Program-made: the position numbers and the translations under genes
Notes under the pieces: generated by a model
Databases searched by the model: none
Told to the model about the DNA's origin: nothing
Seen by the model: the letters and a program-made list of their open reading frames with translations, nothing else
In this document: piece after piece, positions 32,280-41,724 of the stretch
How positions within the stretch are numbered: position 1 is the stretch's first letter
Layout: every line of letters starts with the position of its first letter
Assembly (NCBI GenBank): GCA_013289615.1
Contig: JABCZO010000007.1
Coordinates: 1 to 64,000, forward strand
Reading direction: 5' to 3'
Origin: Gammaproteobacteria bacterium
GTDB taxonomy: Bacteria; Pseudomonadota; Gammaproteobacteria; Steroidobacterales; Steroidobacteraceae
Length of the DNA: 64,000 nt

Positions 32280-34256
32280 GTGCCGGTACAGTCGCTCAGC
32301 CAGGTCCTGATACTCCTTTTCGCTACCGTGCTGGTGCTGGCCCTGGCACGGCGCATCGGCATGCCCGCGATCCTGGGTTATCTGGTCGTCGGCATCGTCC
32401 TCGGGCCGTTTGCGTTCGCGGTGCTGCCGAACGGGCCACAGACCCAGGCGATCGCGCAAATCGGCGTGGTATTCCTGCTGTTCACGCTCGGACTGGAGTT
32501 CTCCTTCCCGCGCATGGTGGCGATGCGGCGCGAGGTATTCGGTCTCGGCTCCGCGCAGACCATCGTGGTCGGTGCCGCCGGCGCGCTCGCGACTCATGCC
32601 ATCGGCGTCGCATGGCCGAACTCGATCGTGGTCGGCGGAGCGCTGGCGATGTGCTCGACCGCGATCGTGCTGCAGCAGCTTGGCGACCAGGACGAACTCA
32701 ATCGCACCCACGGCCGGTTGTCATTCGCGGTGCTGCTGTTTCAGGATCTGGCGTTCGTGCCGCTGCTGGCGCTGGCCACCGTGCAGACGCAGGGCCGGCC
32801 GGAGTCGGGTGCGGCGCTGCTGTTGCGGTTGGTGGCGCTGGGATTGCTGGCCCTGGTCGCGGTGCTGGCGATCGGGCGCTGGCTGCTGCGGCCGTTGCTG
32901 TACGAGATCGCGCACAGCCGGCTGCGCGAGCTGTTTACCCTTACCGCGCTGCTGATCGTGCTGACCGCCGCCTGGATCACCCAGGCGGTGGGACTGTCGA
33001 TGGCACTGGGGGCATTCCTGGCCGGAATGCTGCTGGCCGAGACCGAGTACCGTCACCAGATCGACGCCGTCATCCGGCCGTTTCGCGAGCTGCTGCTGGG
33101 ATTGTTTTTCGTCACGGTCGGCATGCTGCTCGATCTGAAGATTCTGTTTGGCGACTTCCCGCGCATCGTGGCGCTGCTGCTGCTGCTGGTGCTCGGCAAG
33201 GCGGTGCTGTCGGCGCTGACGACCTGCGCGTTCGGCGTCGATCGCTTCAAGGCGCTGCGCACCGGTCTGGTGCTTGCCGGCGGCGGGGAGTTCGGCGTGG
33301 CGCTGCTGACACTGTTGGCGCGCGGGCCCGACCTGACAGCGGGGCGTCCGACGCAGCTGCTGCTCGCGGTGGTGGTGCTCGGCATGATCGTGAGTCCGGT
33401 GGTGATTCGCTACAACAAGCGCATCGCGCGCCTGGTGCTGCGCGAGGCCGGGCCGCCGAGCACGGCGATCGAGCGCGAGCAGGCGGCCACCACCGAACTG
33501 GCGCGGCGCGAGCACGTGATCGTGTGCGGCTTCGGCCGCGTCGGCGGCCACCTGGCGCACGTGCTCGACTCGCAGGGCTTCGAATACCTGGCGATCGATC
33601 TCGACCCGGCCAACGTGCGCAGCGCCCGCCAGGCCGGCGTGCCGGTGGTCTGGGGCGACTGCGCCGACGAGGAACTGCTGCGCAATCTTGGCCTGGATGT
33701 GGCGACGGTGGTCATCATCACGTTTGCCGACCCGGCGGTTGCGCTGCACGTGATCCGAGCGATTCGCCGCCTGCGCGCCGACGTGCCGGTGCTGGTGCGT
33801 ACCCAGGATGATTCGCGGCTCGCCGAGCTGTCGGCGGCCGGTGCCACCGAGGTGGTTCCGGAGACCTTCGAAGCCAGCCTGACGCTGGTGTCGCAGGCAC
33901 TGACGCTGTTGCAGCTGCCGGCGGCGCAGGTCACCCGCGTGGTGGACACGCTGCGCCGGCAGCGCTACGCGACGCTGCGTACGCGCTCCGCCGCCGCGCG
34001 GCTCGACCCGGACGACGAGGAAACGGCGGACCAGTTGCGCTCCGTGGTGCTGCCGCCCGGCGGCTGGGCGGTCGGGCGGCGGCTGGAAGAGATCCGGGCG
34101 CGCGGGGCCGAAGTCGCCTTCACCGCGATCCGCCGCCAGGGCATCACCGGGCGCGAACCGGCAGGGGAGACCGAGCTGCGCGAGGGCGACGTCGTGGTGA
34201 TTTACGGCATCCCGGAGGCCCTGGAACACGCCGAGGCGGTGCTGCTGGCAGGCTAG
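32280..34256 (+). CDS. KefB/KefC-like monovalent cation:proton antiporter with RCK domain
   Basis: 658 aa, starting at a GTG at 32280. The N-terminal 380 residues hold about 12 hydrophobic helices with CPA2 features (LGYLVVGIVLGPF, FTLGLEFSFPRM, SMALGAFLAGMLLAETEYRHQ). A TrkA-N/RCK nucleotide-binding domain follows (HVIVCGFGRVGGHLAHVL, then the acidic end AIDLDP), then a TrkA-C domain at the end (LPPGGWAVGRRLEE, LREGDVVVIYG). The family exports K+ or Na+ in exchange for protons under electrophilic or pH stress. Confidence 0.9.
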   Translation: MPVQSLSQVLILLFATVLVLALARRIGMPAILGYLVVGIVLGPFAFAVLPNGPQTQAIAQIGVVFLLFTLGLEFSFPRMVAMRREVFGLGSAQTIVVGAAGALATHAIGVAWPNSIVVGGALAMCSTAIVLQQLGDQDELNRTHGRLSFAVLLFQDLAFVPLLALATVQTQGRPESGAALLLRLVALGLLALVAVLAIGRWLLRPLLYEIAHSRLRELFTLTALLIVLTAAWITQAVGLSMALGAFLAGMLLAETEYRHQIDAVIRPFRELLLGLFFVTVGMLLDLKILFGDFPRIVALLLLLVLGKAVLSALTTCAFGVDRFKALRTGLVLAGGGEFGVALLTLLARGPDLTAGRPTQLLLAVVVLGMIVSPVVIRYNKRIARLVLREAGPPSTAIEREQAATTELARREHVIVCGFGRVGGHLAHVLDSQGFEYLAIDLDPANVRSARQAGVPVVWGDCADEELLRNLGLDVATVVIITFADPAVALHVIRAIRRLRADVPVLVRTQDDSRLAELSAAGATEVVPETFEASLTLVSQALTLLQLPAAQVTRVVDTLRRQRYATLRTRSAAARLDPDDEETADQLRSVVLPPGGWAVGRRLEEIRARGAEVAFTAIRRQGITGREPAGETELREGDVVVIYGIPEALEHAEAVLLAG

Positions 34257-34318
34257 GACGGCTCTAAGGTGGCGGCTGCCGCGCCCGGCCAGCGCCCTCA
34301 GGTAGAATCCGCCCCCCG

Positions 34319-37048
34319 ATGAACCACGAAGACATCCAGTTCCCGACGCGCCACCACCCGCTTCGGGAGGACATCCGTGCGCTCGCGCAGCTCATGGACG
34401 ACGTGCTGCGCGAACAGGGGGGTGCGGAGCTGTGGCAGCTGGTCGAGCAGGACCGGCTGACCGCGATTCGCTGGCGTGAAGGGGTGTCGGGTGCCGCCGA
34501 GGCGCTCGCGGTACGGGTGCGCGCCCGACCCCCGCGGGTGGCGCGCGAGCTGGTGCGCGCGTTCTCGTCCTGGTTCCAGCTGGTGAATGTGGCCGAGAAG
34601 GTGCATCGCATCCGCCGCCGGCGCGAGTACTTTCAGCAGGACAGCGAGCGGCCGCAGCCCGGGGGCGTCGAGGACGCGCTGTCCGAACTCAAGGGGTCGG
34701 GCCTGAGCCTTGCGGATGTGCTGGTGCTGATGGCGCAGCTGTCGATCGAACCGGTACTGCTCGCGCACCCGATGGAGTCGACCCGGCGCACCAGCCTGCG
34801 GCGCCAGCAGCGCATGGCGACACTGCTGCTCGACCGCGACAACGCCACCCTGGCTCCCAACGAGCAGCGCGCGCTGCTGCAGCGCATCCGGGCCGAGGTC
34901 AGTGCCGACTGGCAGACCGAGGAGCATCCGCGCGAGCGCCTGACCGTGGCCGACGAGCGCGAGCACGCGATTTTCTACCTGGTCGAAATCCTCTATAAGA
35001 TTATTCCCGCGTTCTACCAGGAGATTGCCGCGGCGCTCGGAAAGCTCTATGGCGTGCTGCCCGAGAGCATCGAACTGCCGGTGATCGTGCGCTTCGGCAC
35101 CTGGGTCGGCGGCGACATGGAAACTTCCGCCGATGTGCATGCCAAGAGCATCCGCGACACCCTGGCGCGCGCCCAGCAGGTCATCATCAATACCTACTAC
35201 GACGAGTGCCTGAACCTGTCGCAGACGCTGTCGCAGAGCGCCAGCCGCATCGGTATCTCCGCCGCGGTGATGCGCCGGGTCGAGGAATACCGCACGCTGC
35301 TGCCCGGTGCCCAGGCGATCACCCCGTCGCGTCATGACCGCATGCCGTATCGGGTGCTGCTCGGTCAGATCGCCGAGCGCCTGCACGTCACCTACGATGG
35401 CCGTTCCAATGGTTACCAGCACCCGGCGCAGTTTCGGGCCGACATCGACCTGATCGCGCAGAGCCTGCTCGCCAACCGCGGCGCGCACGCCGGCTACTTC
35501 CAGGTCCGCAGGCTGCTGTATCGCATCGATACCTTCGGCTTTCACCTGGCGACGCTGGACGTGCGCGCGCACGCGGCGGTGCATCACGCGGTGCTGGTGC
35601 AGGGTATGGACGACCCGGACTGGACCGCCCGCAGCGCGAGCGAACGGCACGCGCGCCTGATCGAGATACTGGAGCGCGATATCGGTCCCACCGGCAGTTT
35701 CGATGCGCTCGCCAAGCGCACGCTGGCGGTGTTCGATGCCATCACGCAGTGCCGCCATCGCTATGGCGATGAAGCGATCGGTCTTTATATCGTCAGCGGG
35801 GTGGCGCATGCGGACGACGTGCTGGCGCCGCTGGTGCTGGCGCGCTGGGCCGGCGCCTACGACAAGGGCAAGGGCGAGGTGGCGCTCGACGTGGCGCCGC
35901 AGTTCGATCGCGTCGAGACGCTGGAGCGCTGCGGTGCGGTCATCGGCGAGCTACTCGGGGACGGCGTGTACAAACGTCATCTGGAAGCGCGCGGCCGGCT
36001 GCAGACGGTGCTGATCGGCTTTTCAGACAGCAACCAGGAGAGCGGCATGGTGGCCTCGCGCCTGGCGGCGTACCGTGCGCAACGCCACCTGACCGATGCG
36101 CTGCGCCAGGCGAACAAGCAGCACGTGCTGTTCTACAGCCGCGGAGGTAGCATTCCGCGCGGCGGCGGCCGCATCGATGCGCTGCTGCGGGCCGCGCCCG
36201 CCGAATCGATCAACGGCGTGCTGCACTTCACCGAGCAGGGCGAGAGCATCAGCCAGAACTACGGCCTGCGGCCGAACGCGATGCGCACGCTCGAGCGGGC
36301 CTTCAGCACACTGGCGCTGGCGACGCTGGCAGTCAGGCGCGGCATCGCGGTGCGCGAGAGCGCCACGCTGGCCGAATGCGTCGGCCTGGTGGCGGCGCGC
36401 AGCGCGCAGGTGTGGCGCGAGTTGATCCACCAGCAGCCGCAGTTCCTTGATTTCTTTCGTGCCGTGACGCCGATCGACGTCATCGAGCGCATGCAGATCG
36501 GCTCCTATCCAGTGCAGCGCAATGAGCGCGGCGGCGTCGAGGCGATCCGCCCGGCACTCTGGGTGCTGGCCTGGTCGCAGTCGCGGCACATGCTGCCGGC
36601 CTGGTTTGGCGCCGGCTCGGGACTCGAATTCGCCCGCGGCGAGCGGGGTATCGACATGCTGCGGCGCTGCTATCGCGGCTGGCCGTTTTTCCACAGCCTG
36701 ATCGACGATATCGAGGCCATGCTGGCGCGCGCCGACCTGAGTGTGGCGGCGCATTATGACCGGCTGGCGCCGCCGGAACTGCGCCCCTACGGGCCGCAGC
36801 TGCGGGCCGAGTATGAGCGCAGCTGCGCGCTGGTGCTGGAGATCAAGGAGTGCATGACGCTGCTGGACACCGACCGTACGCTGCAGCGGGGCATCATGGT
36901 ACGAAACCCCTATATCGACCCGATGCATTTCATGCAGGTTGACCTGCTGGAGCGCTGGCGCGCGAGTGGCCGGCAGAATCGCGACCTGTTCGAAGCACTG
37001 CAGGCGAGCGTGAGCGGCATCGCCCGCGGCCTGCAGACCACCGGCTAG
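34319..37048 (+). CDS. ppc: Phosphoenolpyruvate carboxylase, divergent type
   Basis: 909 aa, near normal length. It adds bicarbonate to PEP to make oxaloacetate for the citric acid cycle. Visible landmarks are GFSDSNQESG, YSRGGSIPRGGG, FTEQGESISQNYGL and the C-terminal MVRNPYIDP. The first active-site motif, usually AHPTE, reads AHPMEST (His150), keeping the His but replacing Thr with Met. The gene stands alone; a TAGAAT-like -10 element lies about 15 bases before the ATG. Confidence 0.88.
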   Translation: MNHEDIQFPTRHHPLREDIRALAQLMDDVLREQGGAELWQLVEQDRLTAIRWREGVSGAAEALAVRVRARPPRVARELVRAFSSWFQLVNVAEKVHRIRRRREYFQQDSERPQPGGVEDALSELKGSGLSLADVLVLMAQLSIEPVLLAHPMESTRRTSLRRQQRMATLLLDRDNATLAPNEQRALLQRIRAEVSADWQTEEHPRERLTVADEREHAIFYLVEILYKIIPAFYQEIAAALGKLYGVLPESIELPVIVRFGTWVGGDMETSADVHAKSIRDTLARAQQVIINTYYDECLNLSQTLSQSASRIGISAAVMRRVEEYRTLLPGAQAITPSRHDRMPYRVLLGQIAERLHVTYDGRSNGYQHPAQFRADIDLIAQSLLANRGAHAGYFQVRRLLYRIDTFGFHLATLDVRAHAAVHHAVLVQGMDDPDWTARSASERHARLIEILERDIGPTGSFDALAKRTLAVFDAITQCRHRYGDEAIGLYIVSGVAHADDVLAPLVLARWAGAYDKGKGEVALDVAPQFDRVETLERCGAVIGELLGDGVYKRHLEARGRLQTVLIGFSDSNQESGMVASRLAAYRAQRHLTDALRQANKQHVLFYSRGGSIPRGGGRIDALLRAAPAESINGVLHFTEQGESISQNYGLRPNAMRTLERAFSTLALATLAVRRGIAVRESATLAECVGLVAARSAQVWRELIHQQPQFLDFFRAVTPIDVIERMQIGSYPVQRNERGGVEAIRPALWVLAWSQSRHMLPAWFGAGSGLEFARGERGIDMLRRCYRGWPFFHSLIDDIEAMLARADLSVAAHYDRLAPPELRPYGPQLRAEYERSCALVLEIKECMTLLDTDRTLQRGIMVRNPYIDPMHFMQVDLLERWRASGRQNRDLFEALQASVSGIARGLQTTG

Positions 37049-37153
37049 CCAGCGGCCGATATAACAAGTGCGGACCATGGTCATAACCGGCGCCCGATTT
37101 ATCCGGCGCTGCGGCGATCATAGAGTACCGGCTGGCCAAGACCGAGCAGCCGC

Positions 37154-38824
37154 GTGTACCGATACGACCAAATCGACCAGACCCTGGTCAACGAGCGGGT
37201 GGCGCAGTTCCGCGATCAGACCCGGCGTTTTCTGGCCGGCGAGCTCAGCGAGGACGAGTTCCGCCCGCTGCGGCTGCGCAACGGCCTGTACATCCAGCGC
37301 TACGCGCCGATGCTGCGGGTATCGATCCCGTACGGCCTGCTGTCCACCCGGCAGCTGCGCATGCTGGCGCATATCGCCCGCACCTACGATCGCAGCTACG
37401 GTCATTTCACCACCCGCCAGAACATCCAGTACAACTGGCCGGCGCTCGAGCGCGTACCCGATATCCTCGCCGATCTGGCGAGCGTCGAGATGCACGCCAT
37501 CCAGACCAGCGGCAACTGCATCCGCAACATCACCGCCGATCATCTGGCGGGCGTCGCGCCCGATGAGATCGCCGACCCGCGGCCGTATTGCGAGATCATC
37601 CGGCAGTGGGCCACGCTGAATCCGGAATTCAGCTACCTGCCGCGCAAATTCAAGATTGCCGTGACCGCATCGCCGGCCGATCGCGCGGCGGTCGAAATCC
37701 ACGATGTCGGCGTGCGCCTCAAACGCGGCCCGAACGCCCAGATCGGCTTCGAGATCCTAGCCGGCGGCGGCCTCGGGCGTACGCCGATCCTGGGCAAGCT
37801 GATCCGCAGCTTCCTGCCGCAGGCCGATCTGCTGGCGTACCTCGAGGCGATCCTGCGCGTCTACAACCGCCACGGCCGGCGTGACAACATCCACAAGGCG
37901 CGCATCAAGATCCTGGTGCGCACACTGGGCGCGGAGGAATTCACCCGCCAGGTGGAGCAGGAATTCGAGGCCAGCCGCGAATTTGCGCCGCGCCTCGACG
38001 CGCGCGACGTTGCGCGCATGCGCGGCTTCTTCGCCCCGCCGCCCTACCAGCAGCTCAACGACAGCAGCCCCGAAATCGGCAGCGTCAGCAGCGGCACGCC
38101 GACATTTGACGCCTGGCTGCGCTACAACACCCGCCGCCACAAGGTAGCGGGCTATCGGGTGGTGTTGGTGTCGCTCAAGAAGCACGGCGAGGCGCCCGGC
38201 GACATCAGCGCCGATCAGATGGATGCACTGGCGCAGCTGGCCGATCGGGTCAGTTTCGGCATGGTGCGCGCGACCCACGATCAGAATCTGGTGCTGGCCG
38301 ACGTGCCGCAGTCGGCGCTGCGCGAGGTGTGGCACGAGCTCGACCGGCTCGGGCTTGCGACCGCGAATATCGGCACGCTTACCGACATGATCTGCTGCCC
38401 GGGGCTCGATTTCTGCAGTCTCGCCAATGCCGGCTCGATCGACGTGGCCAAGCAGATCCACGCGCGCTTCGACGATCTGGATTACCTCTACGACTTGGGT
38501 CCCATCGAAATCAAGATGTCGGGCTGCATGAATGCCTGCGGCCACCATCACATCGGCCACATCGGTATTCTCGGCGTCGATAAGCACGGCAAGGAGTGGT
38601 ACCAGATCACCATCGGCGGCGCGTCGAGCGGTCCGGCGGCGCTGGGCGAAGTCATCGGTCCATCGGTGCCGAAGGACCAGGTATCCGACACCATCGCGCG
38701 GCTGCTCGAGGTGTATGTGCGTGAGCGGCGCGGGGACGATGAACGCTTTGTCGATGCCGTGCGGCGCATCGGCATCGAGCCATTCCAGGAGCGGGTGTAT
38801 GAGACGAATCATTCGCCGGCGTGA
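37154..38824 (+). CDS. cysI: Sulfite reductase haemoprotein (nitrite/sulfite reductase family)
   Basis: 556 aa from a GTG at 37154. Two ferredoxin-like half domains and two sirohaem/4Fe-4S domains are present. The cluster ligands follow the expected C-x5-C (Cys415, Cys421) and C-x3-C (Cys458, Cys462) pattern in ICCPGLDFC and MSGCMNACGHH. It reduces sulfite to sulfide with six electrons. The pairing with a DUF934 gene is usual in proteobacterial assimilatory sulfite reduction. cysH, cysG and cysK lie further along. Confidence 0.9.
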   Translation: MYRYDQIDQTLVNERVAQFRDQTRRFLAGELSEDEFRPLRLRNGLYIQRYAPMLRVSIPYGLLSTRQLRMLAHIARTYDRSYGHFTTRQNIQYNWPALERVPDILADLASVEMHAIQTSGNCIRNITADHLAGVAPDEIADPRPYCEIIRQWATLNPEFSYLPRKFKIAVTASPADRAAVEIHDVGVRLKRGPNAQIGFEILAGGGLGRTPILGKLIRSFLPQADLLAYLEAILRVYNRHGRRDNIHKARIKILVRTLGAEEFTRQVEQEFEASREFAPRLDARDVARMRGFFAPPPYQQLNDSSPEIGSVSSGTPTFDAWLRYNTRRHKVAGYRVVLVSLKKHGEAPGDISADQMDALAQLADRVSFGMVRATHDQNLVLADVPQSALREVWHELDRLGLATANIGTLTDMICCPGLDFCSLANAGSIDVAKQIHARFDDLDYLYDLGPIEIKMSGCMNACGHHHIGHIGILGVDKHGKEWYQITIGGASSGPAALGEVIGPSVPKDQVSDTIARLLEVYVRERRGDDERFVDAVRRIGIEPFQERVYETNHSPA

Positions 38825-39287
38825 GCTGGTCGCCGACGACGCGCACTATACCGGCGAGCAGGCCGGGCCGGACACGCGCACGGTGCAGCCGGCGGCGCAG
38901 TTCATCGCAGCGCTGGGCTCGGGCCAGGCGAGCGCCTCCGGCGCCGCCGTCGTGATCGGACCGATGGATGAGGTCGAGGCGCTGGCGCCGCATCTGGCGC
39001 TGCTGACCCTGATCGTGGTGGATTTCCCGAAGATCGGGGAGGGCCGCGGCTACTCGCAGGCGCGCCTGCTGCGGCAACGCTATCGCTATGGCGGTGAACT
39101 GCGCGCCCGCGGCGCGATCACGCGCGATCAGCTGTTCTTTCTCGCGCGCTGCGGCTTCGATAGCTTCGATCTGGATCCGGGCGAGAACCTGCAAGCCGCG
39201 CTCGGCGCGCTCGATGCCTTCAGCGTCGCCTACCAGGACGGCAGTGACGAGCTGGTACACGTCCGGCGGCGCGCCGGCCCGGCCTGA
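38799..39287 (+). CDS. DUF934 protein, sulfite reductase partner
   Basis: 162 aa from the ATG at 38799, 7 bases after AGGAG; the longer frame runs only inside cysI. Family landmarks are VVDFPKIGEGRGYSQARLLRQRY, GAITRDQLFFLARCGFDSFDL and DAFSVAYQ. It overlaps cysI by 26 bases and is probably coupled to it. DUF934 proteins are thought to help electron delivery to CysI-type sulfite reductases; the mechanism is not settled. Confidence 0.88.
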   Translation: MRRIIRRRELVADDAHYTGEQAGPDTRTVQPAAQFIAALGSGQASASGAAVVIGPMDEVEALAPHLALLTLIVVDFPKIGEGRGYSQARLLRQRYRYGGELRARGAITRDQLFFLARCGFDSFDLDPGENLQAALGALDAFSVAYQDGSDELVHVRRRAGPA

Positions 39288-39446
39288 TCCACCGCGTTGC
39301 CCGCCGCCGCCGCCCCGCCCGGCCCGGCACATCGATAGCGCATTTGTCTGACGCCGATTGTCGGCCGGACAGCAGGCGGGGCCGGTGGGGGTTTGCGCTA
39401 TCATGGCCCGGAAAGGCATGACAGTGCGCTAACCGTCGGGGTGATC

Positions 39447-41702
39447 GTGCAGGATGGGACAGGGCCGGCTCTGGATCTTGGACGGCTCGACGAGTCGGCG
39501 GCGAGCGTCGACCCGACACTCCTGGGCGACCGGGAAGCGGTCAAGGCCCTGGCCGAGGGCCGGCTCGGCGACCCATTTGCGCTGCTCGGTCCGCAACCTT
39601 GCGCGCACGGCACGGTCGTGCGCGCCTACCTGCCCCCGGCGCAGCGCGTCGAGGCGATCGATCGCAGCGGTTCGGTGCTGGCGACGCTGCAGCCATTGGC
39701 GATCCCCGGCCTGTTCGCCGGCGTGATCCCTGCGGCCAGCCCCTACAGCCTGCGCATCTACTGGCCGGATGGGCAGGTACAGGAAACCGAGGATCCCTAT
39801 TCGTTCGGCCTGCTGCTTGGCGAACTCGATATCTACCTGCTCGCCGAAGGCAGCCATCTCGAATTGGGCCGCTGCCTTGGGGCGCAGCCGATGAGCATCG
39901 ATGGCATTGCGGGCGTGCGCTTTGCCGTCTGGGCACCGAACGCGCGGCGCGTCTCCGTGGTCGGCGACTTCAACGTCTGGGACGGTCGCCGCCATCCGAT
40001 GCGCAAGCGCGTCGAGGCCGGCGTGTGGGAGCTGTTTATCCCGCGGCTGCCGGCCGGCACGCTCTATAAGTATGAGATCCTCGGTCCGCACGCACTGTTG
40101 CCACTCAAGTCGGATCCGGTGGCGCTGCAGACTGAAGCACCGCCGCGCACCGCGTCGGTGGTGCCGGATACGACGCCGTTTCGCTGGAATGATGCGCACT
40201 GGCTCGACGCACGCGCCGCCAACAGCGCGCTGCTGTATGCGCCGCTGTCGATCTACGAGGTACATGCCGCATCATGGCGGCGCGTCGCGAATGAAGGCGG
40301 CCGCTCGCTGCACTGGGATGAGCTCGCCGATCAGCTGCTGCCCCATGTCGTGGCCCTGGGCTTTACCCACATCGAGCTGCTGCCGGTGATGGGACATCCG
40401 TTCAGCGGCTCCTGGGGCTACCAGGTCCTGAGTCAATATGCGCCGCAGGCCACATTCGGCGAGCCGGCCGCGTTCGCGCGTTTCGTCGATCGTTGTCACA
40501 GCGCCGGTATCGGTGTGATTCTCGACTGGGTGCCGGGGCACTTTCCGACCGACGCGCACGGCCTGGCGTGGTTCGACGGCACCGCGCTCTACGAGCACAC
40601 CGACCCGCGCGAAGGATTTCATCAGGAATGGAGCACCGCAATCTACAACCTCGGCCGGCGCGAAGTGCATGCTTTCCTGGTGTCGAGCGCCCTGCACTGG
40701 ATCGAGCGTTATCACATCGATGGCCTGCGGGTCGATGCAGTCGCCTCGATGCTCTACCGCGACTATGCGCGCCGCGAAGGCGAGTGGATCCCGAACAAGT
40801 ACGGCGGCCGCGAGAATATCGAGGCCATCGACTTCCTGCGATATCTGAACGATGCGGTGGCGCAGCGCTTCCCCGGAGCGCTGATGATCGCCGAGGAATC
40901 CACCGCCTGGCCCGGCGTCACGCGCTCGACGCAGGACTGGGGGCTGGGATTTTCCTACAAATGGAACATGGGCTGGATGCACGACACGCTGCGCTACATG
41001 AAGCACGATCCGGTGCATCGCTCTTTCGACCACCACGACATGACATTCGGACTGCTGTACGCTTTTTCAGAGCGCTTCGTACTGCCGCTCTCGCACGATG
41101 AAGTGGTGCACGGCAAAGGCTCGCTGATCGGCCGCATGTCGGGCGATACCTGGCAGCGGTTCGCGAATCTGCGCGCCTACTTCGGCTTCATGTGGACGCA
41201 GCCCGGCAAGAAGCTGCTGTTCATGGGCGGTGAATTCGGCCAGGACTGGGAATGGAATCACGATGGCGAACTCGACTGGGTGGCGCTCGAGCATCCGCTG
41301 CACCGCGGTGTACAAACGCTGGTCGCCGACCTTAATCGCCTCTACCGCCAGGAAGCCGCGCTGCACGTATTCGACTGCGACAGCGCCGGCTTTCGCTGGA
41401 TCATCGCCGACGACAACAGCAACAGTATCTACGCCTACTATCGCCAGGGCCACGCCGATTCGGCGCCGGTGATCGCGATCTGCAACTTCACCCCGGTGCC
41501 GCGCATGCGCTATCGGCTCGGCGCCCCGCGCGTCGGTGTGTGGCGCGAAATACTGAACACCGATTCCGAGCTCTATGGTGGCTCCAATCTCGGCAATGGC
41601 GGGCGGCTGGAGGCCAGTACCACGCCGTCGCATGGACAACCGTTTTCACTCGAACTAACACTCCCTCCGCTGGCCACTGTATTGTTGCGTCACGGGGGGT
41701 GA
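39447..41702 (+). CDS. glgB: 1,4-alpha-glucan branching enzyme
   Basis: About 751 aa; the start is uncertain. The frame opens at a TTG (39393), but a TATCAT -10-like box at 39399-39404 would put transcription after it. GTGs at 39441 and 39447 follow a GGGG stretch and are likelier. An N-terminal carbohydrate-binding domain is followed by the CBM48 segment ([20 protein letters not shown]) and a GH13 domain with nucleophile Asp in [12 protein letters not shown], acid Glu in IAEEST, and [10 protein letters not shown]. It introduces alpha-1,6 branches in glycogen. Confidence 0.92.
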   Translation: MQDGTGPALDLGRLDESAASVDPTLLGDREAVKALAEGRLGDPFALLGPQPCAHGTVVRAYLPPAQRVEAIDRSGSVLATLQPLAIPGLFAGVIPAASPYSLRIYWPDGQVQETEDPYSFGLLLGELDIYLLAEGSHLELGRCLGAQPMSIDGIAGVRFAVWAPNARRVSVVGDFNVWDGRRHPMRKRVEAGVWELFIPRLPAGTLYKYEILGPHALLPLKSDPVALQTEAPPRTASVVPDTTPFRWNDAHWLDARAANSALLYAPLSIYEVHAASWRRVANEGGRSLHWDELADQLLPHVVALGFTHIELLPVMGHPFSGSWGYQVLSQYAPQATFGEPAAFARFVDRCHSAGIGVILDWVPGHFPTDAHGLAWFDGTALYEHTDPREGFHQEWSTAIYNLGRREVHAFLVSSALHWIERYHIDGLRVDAVASMLYRDYARREGEWIPNKYGGRENIEAIDFLRYLNDAVAQRFPGALMIAEESTAWPGVTRSTQDWGLGFSYKWNMGWMHDTLRYMKHDPVHRSFDHHDMTFGLLYAFSERFVLPLSHDEVVHGKGSLIGRMSGDTWQRFANLRAYFGFMWTQPGKKLLFMGGEFGQDWEWNHDGELDWVALEHPLHRGVQTLVADLNRLYRQEAALHVFDCDSAGFRWIIADDNSNSIYAYYRQGHADSAPVIAICNFTPVPRMRYRLGAPRVGVWREILNTDSELYGGSNLGNGGRLEASTTPSHGQPFSLELTLPPLATVLLRHGG

Positions 41703-41724
41703 TCGCCATTGAGGATCGCCGTGC

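Noticed and set aside
32612-33811. 399-residue frame inside the KefB-like gene
   Set aside because: Low-complexity Arg/Gly/Ala shadow of a clear membrane antiporter frame.
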